A stretch of DNA of 64,000 nucleotides from Chitinophagales bacterium (GCA_020636495.1 JACJXQ010000008.1:1178001-1242000), one strand, 5' to 3'. Counted from the stretch's first letter, positions 35,564-44,666 are shown. Notes: generated from the letters alone by a model not told the origin. A program made the numbers and translations.

Positions 35564-35600
35564 TAAAGATGCCCTTGCAGTACTGCAAGGGCATCTTGGT
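35564..35600 (+). terminator. Terminator after the Ig-like gene
   Basis: A 15-bp perfect stem (35564-35578 with 35581-35595, core GATGCCCTTGCAG) has a two-base loop and a weak T-tail (GGTTT). Confidence 0.75.
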
Positions 35601-35669
35601 TTAAGAGTATAGCTGTAAGAATGATGTATGGTGAAAATACGTTAACTTAGAGTAGGTAAATTATACAAA

Positions 35670-38600
35670 GTGTCGTCTAAAACCCTCATTATATGGCTGT
35701 CGGGTTTGCTTTGCCTGCCCTTTATTGTATGGGCGGGTGAGGGAGGCGAACTTGATTTCGTGCCTAACAGAGGGCAATGGGCAGAACCTGTGGTATACAA
35801 AGCAGGTGTGCAGGGTGGGTATGTCTATTTTACTAAACACGGTTTCAGGTACAGCTTCTACAGTACTGCCGATATGCAGCGTATACACGACCATGCGAAC
35901 GATACTTCTTATACGGACGAGACCATTTCTTGCCATGCATATGATGTGTTGTTTACAGGTAGTAATCAGCCTGTAATTGACGGGAATGATGCGCGAAGTT
36001 ATTATCACAATTATTTTTTGGGGAATGATCCTGGCAGGTGGGCTTCTGAAGTGCCGGTTTATAGTGCTGTAACTTATGCCGGGCTGTATGATAATATTGA
36101 TATGCGTGTATACAGCAAAGGTACATCTCTGAAATATGATATGGTGGTACACCCCGGGGGCAGAACGCAGGATATACGTATGACATTCGATGGTGTTACT
36201 CCATATTTGGATAACCGCGGTCAACTGCAGATAGTAACTACCGTAAATACAGTTACAGAGCAGGCCCCATTTGCCTACCAGGTGGTCAATAACAGGCAAG
36301 TTGCCGTCAGGTGTGATTTTGTTTTGTCAGGCAACGAGGTCTCATTCTCATTTCCGGATGGTTATGACCGCACTGCAGATCTGGTAGTGGATCCGGCATT
36401 GATATTTGCAACCTACACAGGCTCAACTGGCGACCTTTGGGCATATTGTGCTACCTATGACCTGTACGGCAATTTCTACTCCTCGTCCGAGGCCTATGCA
36501 CCCGGTTTCCCCGTTTCTTTAGGGGCTTTCCAGGCCAGCTACCTATACCACGACATCGCTATAAACAAATATGATGTAACCGGCAGCTCACTACTATATT
36601 CTACCTATTGCGGCGGAACTTATAAAGAACACACCACTGCAATGATTGTAAATAATAATAATGAATTAGTTATTTCTGGACAAACCTATTCCAGCGATTT
36701 CCCGGTGACAAATGGGGCGTATGATATGAGCTTTAATGCTGACTCGATGCGAAGCGATATATTCGTCACTGTTTTCAATACCAATGGCACAGGCCTTGTA
36801 GGCTCAACCTTTATAGGCGGTTCGGGAACAGACGGAATAGCTCCATATGCATTTCATGACAACGACCAGAACAAAAGCGGTTTGAGTGTTGACCCGCAGG
36901 ACAACATTTATGTAGGTGCAACTACTTTTTCAAAGGATTTCCCTGTAACACCCGGGGCTGTTATTTCATCACCCGGCTCCTCATATGATGGGGTTGTGTT
37001 CAAACTTTCGCGCACTTGCGGTCACTTGTATTACAGTACTTACCTGGGTGGCGATCACCAGGATTGTATTTATGATTGTAAATATGCAGGCAATGGCAAA
37101 CTGGTAGTTTGTGGCCGATCCATCAGTACAGACTTCCCCTTGTCTAGTAATGCATACTCAGATTCTGGCAATGCTTTTGTTACGATACTTAATAGTACAG
37201 GCACTGCTGTGGTTGCCTCAACACGGCTGGGTAATTACTCTGAGAGTGCGTTGAAGGTGAGCCTGGACGAAATGGACAAAGTGTTTGTGTGCGGTAATAA
37301 TGATACGAACTTTATCATTCATAATGCTACATTCTATCAGCCCAAAGGAAAGATATTTATTGCTAAACTCATGCCCGACCTGGACTCGCTGATACTGAGT
37401 ACCAAGATAGTGAACACTCCTAAACCAGGTGTAACCGGTTTTGTGAATATTTGTGGCGACATGGTTGGCTCGGTGTATGTAAAAGACTCCAGCAACCTGC
37501 CTTTGACTGCAAATGCCTATCAATCAGATTTTGCGGTGTATTATTTCTTCCATATCAGCCCGGCAATGGATTCGCTTATTTACGCAACCTATTATGGTGT
37601 ACCACACGACCTGGGAGGGCACACACATGGTAGCAGCGCAATAGATACAACAGGGGTCATATGGATGTCATCTTGTAACCAGGCTTCAAAACACCTGATA
37701 AGTGGTACCTCGGGTAGTTATTGTCCCAACAGCAAGAGCAGGCCTTTTTTAGACAACGACCACCTGAGTGTGAAGTTTGACATGGATGTACTGGCTGTAA
37801 AACCAATAGCTGAAGGTAATGTTATCGACTCCTCGTGCATGCATACCGATGTGTATTTTCACAACCTGTCGCGGTATTCATATAGCTGGCTGTGGCGTTT
37901 TGGAGATGGTGATTCAAGCTTTGTGAAGAACCCGGTACATAAGTATGATAGCTCGGGTACATTCATCGTAACCTTAGAGGCATATAATCCATACTCATGC
38001 AAAGTAGTAGATATTTTACTTGATACCATATACATAGACAGCATAGAAATAAATGCGAAACTATATGCTAAGGATACGGCCTGCCTGCACGAAAAAGTAT
38101 CTATGTATAATTACTCTACCAATGCACAGACATACTATTGGCAGTTTGGTGATGGGGATACTTCAACGGCCATAAACCCGGTACATGTTTATAACAAAGG
38201 TGGTACTTTCAGGATAATGTTGGTGGCCTACAACCCGGACCTATGTAATTCGATCGATACAGTTTACAGGAATATTACAATAGATGATACCGATCCGGGG
38301 GCTGCTTTTAGTACCAGCAGAACCATAGCATGTGTTGATATGCCCATACAGTTTCAGAATAGTTCAGCAAGGGCAGTAACCTTTTACTGGGACTTTGGAG
38401 ATGGTAACAGCTCGCAGTTACAGAACCCTGCACATAGCTACAATACCTGGGGCATACAGAATGCCATGCTGATAGCAACGAATACAGCACTCTGCGTGCC
38501 GAACGATACGGCATATGTACCTGTTGAAATAAAGGAACCATTGAGAATAGAACTGGCCGATAGTTTTATTTGCAGCGACAGTATTACAGACTGGGGTGTA

Positions 38601-39545
38601 AAATTGATACACGCCAACCAGTATGTTACCTATAAATGGGAGCCTGCCAATGCCATCCTTTCTGCATCTGATGGGCAGTACGTTACCGTAAATCCGAAAA
38701 TATCCACTAAGTATTTTATTACGGTAAGCGATTCCATAACGGGATTATGCAGCCATGTGCGTCGCGACACAGGCAACCTTATTATTGTACCATATCCTTC
38801 GGAGACCTATGCTTTTGCCAATACACCTTTGTGCGAACACGATACACTAAGGCTGGAAGCTGGCAGTAACTCAGGTATGCAGGGCCTGGTATACAACTGG
38901 ACCGGCCCGCAAAGTTTCCAGGAGGGTGGTCAGCATGTAGCACGCACCTCGCTGAACCGTACTCACAGCGGTATTTATACGGTGGGTATAGATAACCAGG
39001 GATGTACCGTATTTGAAGAGGTAGAAGTATTAGTTAAGCCTGCCCCGCAGGTAAAAGCCAGTAGCAATAGCCCGTTGCTGACAGGCCGGGAGTTGAAGTT
39101 GTATATGGAATCCGACATGACACCTGACTCGTTAGAGTGGGGCGGGCCGGATAATTTCTTTTCTACGGATTCCTCCCCTGTCATATCGCCGGTTACACTC
39201 GCGGCAATAGGTACCTATACACTTAAGGTGATGGTAAATGGTTGTATTGGCGGAGCTATAACTCATGTGTCGGTAGATGAGCCGGATAGCCAGTATATAC
39301 GGTTGTATCCTAACCCCAACAACGGAACATTTTATTTAGAGGGTAGGGGCCACAATGAGCAACAGGTAAAAATACTGATACTCAACTCCATAGGTCAGCG
39401 CTTGTACTATACGACAGCTACTACAGAGAAAAAGAATTTCAGGAAGAAGATAGTATTGCCGGCAGTTTCTGAGGGCATGTATATGCTGTATATGCTTATG
39501 GATGGTGAGTACTGGCCGATACCGTTTATAATAGCAGGAAAGTGA
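35670..39545 (+). CDS. Giant surface protein: DUF7948-type domain, SBBP beta-propeller, PKD domains, T9SS sorting domain
   Basis: A 1291-residue protein starting at GTG 35670 (signal peptide MSSKTLIIWLSGLLCLPFIVWAG; no usable ATG upstream). Residues about 25-240 form the FVPNRGQW domain often found before bacterial SBBP repeats. About 240-690 carry seven-bladed-propeller type repeats (STYCGGTYKE, STFIGGSGTDG, STYLGGDHQD; ...SSDFPVT-A, ...SKDFPVTPGA, ...STDFPLS). Three PKD domains follow (WRFGDGDSS, WQFGDGDTS, WDFGDGNSS), then Ig-like modules and a type-A sorting domain (LYPNPNNGTF ... SEGMYMLYM). The layout is that of large T9SS-exported adhesins or gliding-motility associated proteins. It is separated from the Ig-repeat gene by a terminator, so it is transcribed separately. 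Confidence 0.87.
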   Translation: MSSKTLIIWLSGLLCLPFIVWAGEGGELDFVPNRGQWAEPVVYKAGVQGGYVYFTKHGFRYSFYSTADMQRIHDHANDTSYTDETISCHAYDVLFTGSNQPVIDGNDARSYYHNYFLGNDPGRWASEVPVYSAVTYAGLYDNIDMRVYSKGTSLKYDMVVHPGGRTQDIRMTFDGVTPYLDNRGQLQIVTTVNTVTEQAPFAYQVVNNRQVAVRCDFVLSGNEVSFSFPDGYDRTADLVVDPALIFATYTGSTGDLWAYCATYDLYGNFYSSSEAYAPGFPVSLGAFQASYLYHDIAINKYDVTGSSLLYSTYCGGTYKEHTTAMIVNNNNELVISGQTYSSDFPVTNGAYDMSFNADSMRSDIFVTVFNTNGTGLVGSTFIGGSGTDGIAPYAFHDNDQNKSGLSVDPQDNIYVGATTFSKDFPVTPGAVISSPGSSYDGVVFKLSRTCGHLYYSTYLGGDHQDCIYDCKYAGNGKLVVCGRSISTDFPLSSNAYSDSGNAFVTILNSTGTAVVASTRLGNYSESALKVSLDEMDKVFVCGNNDTNFIIHNATFYQPKGKIFIAKLMPDLDSLILSTKIVNTPKPGVTGFVNICGDMVGSVYVKDSSNLPLTANAYQSDFAVYYFFHISPAMDSLIYATYYGVPHDLGGHTHGSSAIDTTGVIWMSSCNQASKHLISGTSGSYCPNSKSRPFLDNDHLSVKFDMDVLAVKPIAEGNVIDSSCMHTDVYFHNLSRYSYSWLWRFGDGDSSFVKNPVHKYDSSGTFIVTLEAYNPYSCKVVDILLDTIYIDSIEINAKLYAKDTACLHEKVSMYNYSTNAQTYYWQFGDGDTSTAINPVHVYNKGGTFRIMLVAYNPDLCNSIDTVYRNITIDDTDPGAAFSTSRTIACVDMPIQFQNSSARAVTFYWDFGDGNSSQLQNPAHSYNTWGIQNAMLIATNTALCVPNDTAYVPVEIKEPLRIELADSFICSDSITDWGVKLIHANQYVTYKWEPANAILSASDGQYVTVNPKISTKYFITVSDSITGLCSHVRRDTGNLIIVPYPSETYAFANTPLCEHDTLRLEAGSNSGMQGLVYNWTGPQSFQEGGQHVARTSLNRTHSGIYTVGIDNQGCTVFEEVEVLVKPAPQVKASSNSPLLTGRELKLYMESDMTPDSLEWGGPDNFFSTDSSPVISPVTLAAIGTYTLKVMVNGCIGGAITHVSVDEPDSQYIRLYPNPNNGTFYLEGRGHNEQQVKILILNSIGQRLYYTTATTEKKNFRKKIVLPAVSEGMYMLYMLMDGEYWPIPFIIAGK

Positions 39546-39592
39546 TGCATTGATGCACCACTTTCCCGGTTAATGTTTGTTTTGCGATAAAA

Positions 39593-39814
39593 TTATTTCA
39601 ATTGCTGCTCGTCCGTTGTTTTGCGGGGAGGAGGCACATACGCACATACTCCTGAAGCACATCCGAAATTGAATATTCCCATCGAAGCGAAGTACACGCC
39701 GAAAAGGATCACGAAGTATTGTTTCGTCATTATGGCTTGTCCTATCACGAATGCTCCCATACCTATGTACATAAGCCTTCTGAAATTCCACCCTTTCAGT
39801 ATTCTGTCCTTCAT
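39593..39814 (-). CDS. Small two-helix membrane protein of the rhodanese operon
   Basis: A 73-residue protein with two hydrophobic segments (YIGMGAFVIGQAIM and YFVILFGVYFASMGIF) and a C-terminal Cys pair in GCASGVC, then a short Pro/Lys-rich tail. It lies 17 bases after the first rhodanese gene and ends the unit. The Cys-x4-Cys at the membrane exit could carry sulfane sulfur or a metal, which would fit the neighbours, but that is inference. I do not recognise a named family. Confidence 0.7.
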   Translation of the reverse strand: MKDRILKGWNFRRLMYIGMGAFVIGQAIMTKQYFVILFGVYFASMGIFNFGCASGVCAYVPPPRKTTDEQQLK

Positions 39815-39831
39815 AAATTGGTATTGATTTT

Positions 39832-40146
39832 TTATCTCAGTTTGCTTTGCAGGCTCATCCAGCCACCACCATTATGCACTTCGGTAAATCCGTTTGACTT
39901 CAATATACCTCTTGCAGAAGAACTACGCATACCAGATGCACAACAAGTGATAACCGCTTTATCTTTCTTGATTTTTTTCAGGTTAGCCTGCAACTCATTC
40001 AGCGGTATATTTACACTGCCTTTAATATGGCCACCTGCATACTCCTGGCGGGTGCGCACGTCAATGATCTGTGCGCCGTTCTTTGTCAGCTCCGCAAAGT
40101 CTACTGCAGGGCCGCTGCTGAATAATTTTTTTAGTATCTGTATCAT
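39832..40146 (-). CDS. Single-domain rhodanese-like sulfurtransferase (1)
   Basis: A 104-residue single rhodanese domain. IIDVRTRQEYAGGHIKGSVNIPL is the CH2A-type start, and the active-site loop CCASGMRS (first Cys of the loop about residue 68) carries the persulfide-forming Cys followed by Arg, typical of GlpE/PspE-type domains. The C-terminal NGGGWMSL matches the partner gene. It moves sulfane sulfur to an acceptor such as cyanide or a thiol in vitro; the physiological acceptor is unknown. It starts six bases after the second rhodanese gene. Confidence 0.92.
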   Translation of the reverse strand: MIQILKKLFSSGPAVDFAELTKNGAQIIDVRTRQEYAGGHIKGSVNIPLNELQANLKKIKKDKAVITCCASGMRSSSARGILKSNGFTEVHNGGGWMSLQSKLR

Positions 40147-40152
40147 GCTTTA

Positions 40153-40434
40153 TTAATTGTTTTTCCAATAGTTCACATCTGTCCAGCCACCGCCGTTGTA
40201 TACGTTGCTGAAACCCTGTCCTTGCAATAGTTGGGTTGCAATACCACTGCGTCCACCACTTGCGCAACATAAAACTATGTTGCCTGTTTGTTGCTTCAGC
40301 TCACTGATGCGACCAGGTAATTCCTGCAATGGGATGTTGATAGAATCAGCCACACTACCACCACTGAACTCCATAGGAGAGCGTACGTCGATAATAACAG
40401 TACCTTCCTGCTTGATGATTTCTTTAATGCTCAT
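40153..40434 (-). CDS. Single-domain rhodanese-like sulfurtransferase (2)
   Basis: A 93-residue single rhodanese domain, paralogous to the neighbour: VIIDVRSPMEFSGGSVADSINIP, active-site loop CCASGGRSG, and NGGGWTDV. The doubled Cys at the active site is shared by both copies. It lies between the DUF2892 gene (18 bases) and the other rhodanese (6 bases), so the four small genes form one operon probably concerned with sulfide, polysulfide or redox stress. Confidence 0.92.
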   Translation of the reverse strand: MSIKEIIKQEGTVIIDVRSPMEFSGGSVADSINIPLQELPGRISELKQQTGNIVLCCASGGRSGIATQLLQGQGFSNVYNGGGWTDVNYWKNN

Positions 40435-40452
40435 ATTACTTGTATTGATTAG

Positions 40453-40653
40453 TTATTTTTTCTTTGTACTGATCTTGAATGGGTAATATAATGGGCAGAA
40501 ACCGGCGAAGCTGGTCAGTAAAAATATGGCAGATACTGCCAGTAATATTATTGCACTAGTACCTGTGACAGCGCCCGTGAAATATAATACCCCGATAATG
40601 ATAGCTGCAACTATTCTTATCAGCTTGTCAATATTACCCATGTTACTATTCAT
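40453..40653 (-). CDS. DUF2892 family membrane protein
   Basis: A 66-residue protein with the DUF2892 pattern: NMGNIDKLIRIVAA at the N-terminus, two membrane helices, and the GFCPLYYPF turn near the end. This domain is fused to rhodanese in YgaP of E. coli. Here it is a separate gene heading the operon with two rhodaneses, so the pieces together rebuild a YgaP-like membrane sulfurtransferase. The promoter region carries a GTAAC-N4-GTTAC dyad that fits control by the adjacent Crp/Fnr regulator. Confidence 0.9.
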   Translation of the reverse strand: MNSNMGNIDKLIRIVAAIIIGVLYFTGAVTGTSAIILLAVSAIFLLTSFAGFCPLYYPFKISTKKK

Positions 40654-40708
40654 GATCTATTCGTTTTTAAGAACAGGACAAAAGTAACATGGAACCTCAG
40701 CCTGAAGG

Positions 40709-40722
40709 GTAACATTGGTTAC
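40709..40722. promoter_or_regulatory. Probable Crp/Fnr-type operator before the rhodanese operon
   Basis: GTAAC-ATTG-GTTAC has the 5-4-5 dyad layout of Fnr-type sites and overlaps the stop codon of the Crp/Fnr gene, about 56 bases before the DUF2892 start. A further GTAACAT lies at 40684. Confidence 0.5.
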
Positions 40723-41351
40723 ATATCCTTCAGTATCTTTATCTGGTTACGGTAGAGGAGTAATTTATTGTCATTTTCCAGTTTTTTCAGCAGGCGGGAT
40801 ATAACCACCCTACTGCTGGCCAGTTCGTTGGCTATTTCCTGGTGCGACAGGTTGAGCAGGCTGGAGCCTGTGGCTTTTACCTTTTCTTTCAGGTAATTCA
40901 CTAATCTGTCGTCCAGCTTCTGGAAGGCGATCTGGTCGATAGTATTAAGTAGTTCATTGAAGCGTACGCGTATAGTGCGCATCACAAAATTCTTCCACGA
41001 TGGGTATTTAACCAGCCAACTATCCATTACAGATACAGGTACAGCCATAAAGGTCACATCGTCTTCGGCAACGGCTTTTATCTCGCTGATGCTGTGCTCC
41101 ATACAGCAGGTAAAGGTCATGGCACAGCTTTCGTTAGCGTTCACGTAATAAAGCAAAAGTTCATGTCCTTCGTCGTCTTCCCTCAACACTTTCACAGAAC
41201 CCTCAATGATAATTGGTATCTGCCTGATGGTTTGTCCATAGTCCAGGATAGTGCTCCCTGCAGGTACGGAATGCATTTGTGCTGTTTCATGTATCTCCTT
41301 TACCAGCGCACGCTCAAATAATGCTTCAAAATCTTGTAATGTGTTGCTCAC
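40719..41351 (-). CDS. Crp/Fnr-family transcriptional regulator
   Basis: A 210-residue regulator. The N-terminal 120 residues form a cyclic-nucleotide-binding-like barrel (IIIEGSVKVLREDDEGHELLLYYVNANESCAMTF in pieces). It has CAMTFTCCM with three Cys, which could sense redox or a metal, though no Fnr-type iron-sulfur Cys set is complete. The C-terminal helix-turn-helix is SHQEIANELASSRVVISRLLKKLE. It sits on the same strand 65 bases upstream of the DUF2892-rhodanese operon, with a dyad between them. Such regulators beside rhodanese clusters often respond to sulfide, nitric oxide or anaerobiosis, which is the likely role here. Confidence 0.9.
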   Translation of the reverse strand: MSNTLQDFEALFERALVKEIHETAQMHSVPAGSTILDYGQTIRQIPIIIEGSVKVLREDDEGHELLLYYVNANESCAMTFTCCMEHSISEIKAVAEDDVTFMAVPVSVMDSWLVKYPSWKNFVMRTIRVRFNELLNTIDQIAFQKLDDRLVNYLKEKVKATGSSLLNLSHQEIANELASSRVVISRLLKKLENDNKLLLYRNQIKILKDM

Positions 41352-41460
41352 TATGTCTGTTTATGAGATAAAAATACAAAATAGCGGCGCAAATAGGATG
41401 CTTGTTATTGTAGATATGTCTATCAGGTTTCTTTATTTGAAAAGGGAAAGGTTTAAGAGG

Positions 41461-42153
41461 TTATTTGACCACGAAACGGTAGCCAATACCTTTGAGTGTG
41501 ATGATCTCCACGGCATCCTCGTCTTTTAAATGACCACGAAGCTTGCGTATATATACGTCCAGGTTGCGGCTGTTGAAAAAGGAATCATCGCCCCAAACGG
41601 CATTGAGGAGTTGTTTTCGTTCAATGGTTTTGTTACGGTGTGCTGATAATTGTCCCAGTACCTGAGACTCTCTGTTGGATAGTTTGATAACCGAACCATT
41701 TTTATGCAGTTCGTATAATGCAGGATAGAATTTTGTATGCCCCAGTATTATTTCTTCATCTATTGTGTCGGTAGTACCGGTGTGGATACCTTTTATTCTC
41801 AATTGATTTTCTATACGTACCATCAGTTCTTCCATGCTGAACGGCTTTTTCAGATAGTCCGTTCCCCCCGAGGCAAACCCTTTGATAATATCGGCGGTTT
41901 GGGTTTTGGCCGTCAGGAAGATAACAGGCAAGTGCGGGTAATGTTGGTGAATGTAGCTGCCTATTGAAAAGCCGTCTTTGTTAGGGAGCATCACATCCAG
42001 TATGCAAATGTCAGGATTAAAACGCTCGAGGTATTCATCAATACGGGTGCCTTCTGTAAGGTGTAATACTTCGTAGTTCTTAAGCTCAAGTGTTTCCTTT
42101 ACAATTTTTGCCAGGAACTTTTCGTCTTCTACATATAATATCTTCGTTTTCAT
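41461..42153 (-). CDS. OmpR-family response regulator
   Basis: A 230-residue two-domain regulator from ATG 42153; the longer frame would begin inside the kinase gene. Receiver domain: acidic pair E9-D10, phospho-acceptor Asp53 in ILDVMLPNKDG, Thr in FLTAK, and Lys in YLKKPF. The C-terminal winged helix shows LSNRESQVLGQLSAHRNKTIERKQLLNAVWGDDSFFNSRNLDVYIRKLRGHL (in pieces), typical of OmpR/PhoB effectors. It starts one base after the histidine kinase stop codon. A likely target is the divergent GLPGLI/OMP pair, whose promoter carries TTAAC direct repeats. Confidence 0.95.
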   Translation of the reverse strand: MKTKILYVEDEKFLAKIVKETLELKNYEVLHLTEGTRIDEYLERFNPDICILDVMLPNKDGFSIGSYIHQHYPHLPVIFLTAKTQTADIIKGFASGGTDYLKKPFSMEELMVRIENQLRIKGIHTGTTDTIDEEIILGHTKFYPALYELHKNGSVIKLSNRESQVLGQLSAHRNKTIERKQLLNAVWGDDSFFNSRNLDVYIRKLRGHLKDEDAVEIITLKGIGYRFVVK

Positions 42154-42154
42154 G

Positions 42155-43798
42155 CTACCTGCCTTTGTAGAATTGTAGTGAGAAATGTGCTCCTGTTGAT
42201 GAATCATGCAGCCGCGCCACACCGTTGTGCAGCTGCATCACTTGCTGTACATAGCTCAGCCCCAGCCCGTACCCCTGCACGTTGTGCTCATCGCCTTTGG
42301 GTACTCTGAAAAATTTATCGAACACCTGCCCGGCATATGCTGCAGGTATGCCCGGGCCATCGTCCCGTATATCTATGCGCACACCTGCATCGCTTGCGGT
42401 AACCAGTATTTGTATATGTACAGTTGCAGTGCTGTATTTAAGACTGTTGTCGATGATATTGAGTAGAGCTCCCTGCACATGTAGTTTGTCAACATTGATA
42501 AAGAAGTCGCTGCCATCTTTCTTTATTGCTATCTCGGCGTTATTTTGTTCCAGTCTTATTTTCAGTAATTCAATTGTTTCCTTTGTCAGCTCTGCTATGT
42601 CTGTCAACTCGCGTTGTATGGTTATTTTGCCCTGCTCCATAAGCGAAGTATTCAGCGCTTTGCTGATGAGCATTTCCAGGCGCTGAGTCTCCAGTTTGGC
42701 CATATGAATATATTCCAGTGCTTTTTGCGGATCATTCATCACGCCAAAGTCGTCCAATGCTTCCAGTGCTACTTTCACAGTTGCCACAGGTGTTTTCAGC
42801 TCATGCGACATATTGCTGATAAGGCCGTTCTTCATGTCGTTCAGCCTTATTTGCCTTTTAATATTCTTGTATGTGACCATGAAAGAAAGGAGAACAAAAA
42901 TGATCAGCAGGACTGAGAACAATAGCTGTGGTAATATTTTTTGGATCAGGTACCAGTTGTAGCCTGTGATAGCAACAGTTCCTTTATTACCATAGTTGTC
43001 GTAGTCGATGAGTATGGTTTCTCCGGTATTTTTGTTGATTGTGTCATCTTTCCAGCTTAGCCGCATATGTGGGTTGCGGATGGCCAACCCCTTGGCAAAT
43101 TCGTCGCGAACCAATGCAGAATCAGTAAACTCAAGGCGTAACGACAATGCAGAAATGCTGTCTTTAAAAGCAGACTTCATCAGAGAACGAAGACCACTTG
43201 TGACAAGCATAACTACAGAGGAGTCAAATTTCAATTTGATGTTCGGTTTTGTTGCTAGGTCAGGTAGATTTGAAATACCATATCCTGCACTATCGTCTTT
43301 CCCGGATAAGATTATTGATTGTTCTATTTGAAGATCACTATCATTAAACCTGAGATTAGTATTAGTATATGACCGGGTTAGTTTTATTTTCCTCGGACGT
43401 CCACTTGCCAGGCCATCAAGGGCTTTTAATTTCCCGGAGATCGCTTTTTGAATGCTGTCTACATCAACAGAATCATGGATAGAGTTGGAGATATAGATTT
43501 TTTGTCCTTTGAAAGAAAAGACACTATCGTTGAGCCTGAAGGGAGAGGTGGCACTGTCTTTGTTATTCCCCAACACAACCGGGGCAATGTATTTCTCAAA
43601 AATAACAGAGTCAGTAACTTCTTTTTGAGCACGATCCAGGTCGCCTGCAAGTTCTTTCTGCAATAGTTCACGCTCATCATTATACTGGCTGTTTAGCCAG
43701 TATACAACGAATGCTGACAGCAGCATAATGCTTGCAACCATCAGTATGCGCGTCCATATCAAACCTGCTTTGTTATTCATCGATACAAAAGTAATCAT
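42155..43798 (-). CDS. Two-component sensor histidine kinase
   Basis: A 547-residue membrane kinase (the in-frame ATG at 43780, MNNKAGLIW, may be the real start). One helix lies at about 12-31. A periplasmic sensor region of about 255 residues that I do not recognise follows, then a second helix at about 290-312. The H-box NMSHELKTPVATVK carries the phosphorylated His332, the N-box is NIIDNSLKYS, and the G-boxes are DDGPGIP and GYGLGLSYVQQ. No HAMP or PAS domain is evident. It is co-transcribed with the OmpR-type regulator and reads leftwards from the promoter region it shares with the GLPGLI/OMP genes, so it probably monitors the envelope. Confidence 0.93.
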   Translation of the reverse strand: MITFVSMNNKAGLIWTRILMVASIMLLSAFVVYWLNSQYNDERELLQKELAGDLDRAQKEVTDSVIFEKYIAPVVLGNNKDSATSPFRLNDSVFSFKGQKIYISNSIHDSVDVDSIQKAISGKLKALDGLASGRPRKIKLTRSYTNTNLRFNDSDLQIEQSIILSGKDDSAGYGISNLPDLATKPNIKLKFDSSVVMLVTSGLRSLMKSAFKDSISALSLRLEFTDSALVRDEFAKGLAIRNPHMRLSWKDDTINKNTGETILIDYDNYGNKGTVAITGYNWYLIQKILPQLLFSVLLIIFVLLSFMVTYKNIKRQIRLNDMKNGLISNMSHELKTPVATVKVALEALDDFGVMNDPQKALEYIHMAKLETQRLEMLISKALNTSLMEQGKITIQRELTDIAELTKETIELLKIRLEQNNAEIAIKKDGSDFFINVDKLHVQGALLNIIDNSLKYSTATVHIQILVTASDAGVRIDIRDDGPGIPAAYAGQVFDKFFRVPKGDEHNVQGYGLGLSYVQQVMQLHNGVARLHDSSTGAHFSLQFYKGR

Positions 43799-43822
43799 TG
43801 CCGTCTCAAAGCTTCGCAGCTA

Positions 43823-43858
43823 TTAACATTAATTAACCTTAATTGGCCGGATGTTAAC
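43823..43858. promoter_or_regulatory. TTAAC direct repeats between the kinase and GLPGLI genes
   Basis: TTAACATTAA-TTAACCTTAA (43823-43842, exact ten-base period) and a further TTAAC at 43854 lie 23 bases before the -7 element of the GLPGLI gene. Tandem half-sites one helical turn apart are typical for OmpR-family regulators, and the operon encodes one. Confidence 0.5.
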
Positions 43859-43880
43859 CGTGTCTGAAGAGTGCTCCGAA

Positions 43881-43888
43881 TAATTTTG
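43881..43888 (+). promoter_or_regulatory. -7 promoter element of the GLPGLI/OMP operon
   Basis: TAATTTTG matches TAnnTTTG exactly, 19 bases before the ATG. A -33 TTG at the usual distance is not clear, which fits a promoter needing an activator. Confidence 0.5.
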
Positions 43889-43907
43889 TGATATAAAATT
43901 CGTACAC

Positions 43908-44654
43908 ATGAGACAATTCATCTTATTATTTACAGTATTGTTGGCTGCTACAGCACAGGCTCAGCAAAGTGGTACCATTACCTACGAAGAACGTATAGAA
44001 CTGAACATAGAACTGGAGGGCGAAATGGCACAGTTTGCAGCTATGCTTCCCAAAGAGCGGAAGCACGATAAGCTACTCTATTTTACAAAAAGCGCATCGT
44101 TGTATAAGAACGGGGAGCAGCCAAAAGAAGATAATGCCAGCATGAACAACAACGGCATGCAGATCAATTTTAATGTTACAGAGCCGGATAACATGCTGTA
44201 TAAAGACCTTAAAGAAGGAACAACCACAGAGCAAAAAGAATTCATGGGCAGGGAATTTCTCATCAATGGGAGCATGAAAAAATATACCTGGAAAATGACT
44301 GGGAAACAAAAAGAGATCGCGGGTTACCCTTGCCAGGAAGCTACAACTATACGGGAGGAAGATACGGTTACAGCATGGTTCACTCCTGCTATACCTATAT
44401 CTACAGGGCCGGGTACCCTGGGCAATTTACCGGGGATGATACTGGAAGCTCACATAGGTAACATGCTGCACATTACTACAAAGAAGATCGAATTAGGAGA
44501 GGTAGACAAGTCGTTGTTGTCTAAACCTAAGAACGGTAAGAAAGTAACTGCTGAAAAATTTGATGAGATAGTTGCGGAAAAAACGAAAGATATGAAAGAA
44601 CAATACGGCGATGCGGGAGGGGCTCGTATCATGATCCGCAGCGAAGTACACTAA
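43908..44654 (+). CDS. GLPGLI family exported protein
   Basis: A 248-residue protein with signal peptide MRQFILLFTVLLAATAQAQ. It has the family architecture: GTITYEERIELN at the start of the mature part, KREIAGYPCQEAT-like centre (KEIAGYPCQEA), TAWFTPAIPISTGPGTLGNLPGMILEA carrying a LPGM variant of the GLPGLI motif, and a Lys-rich C-terminus. Function is unknown for the family, which typically precedes a large outer-membrane barrel, as here (12 bases to the next start). It is likely a periplasmic partner of the barrel. Confidence 0.9.
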   Translation: MRQFILLFTVLLAATAQAQQSGTITYEERIELNIELEGEMAQFAAMLPKERKHDKLLYFTKSASLYKNGEQPKEDNASMNNNGMQINFNVTEPDNMLYKDLKEGTTTEQKEFMGREFLINGSMKKYTWKMTGKQKEIAGYPCQEATTIREEDTVTAWFTPAIPISTGPGTLGNLPGMILEAHIGNMLHITTKKIELGEVDKSLLSKPKNGKKVTAEKFDEIVAEKTKDMKEQYGDAGGARIMIRSEVH

Positions 44655-44666
44655 AAAAACTACACT

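Noticed and set aside
35661..36299. 212-residue frame on the minus strand
   Set aside because: It lies opposite the start of the PKD surface protein, has no motif or leader, and its composition (Ile/His/Arg-rich) is that of a shadow frame.
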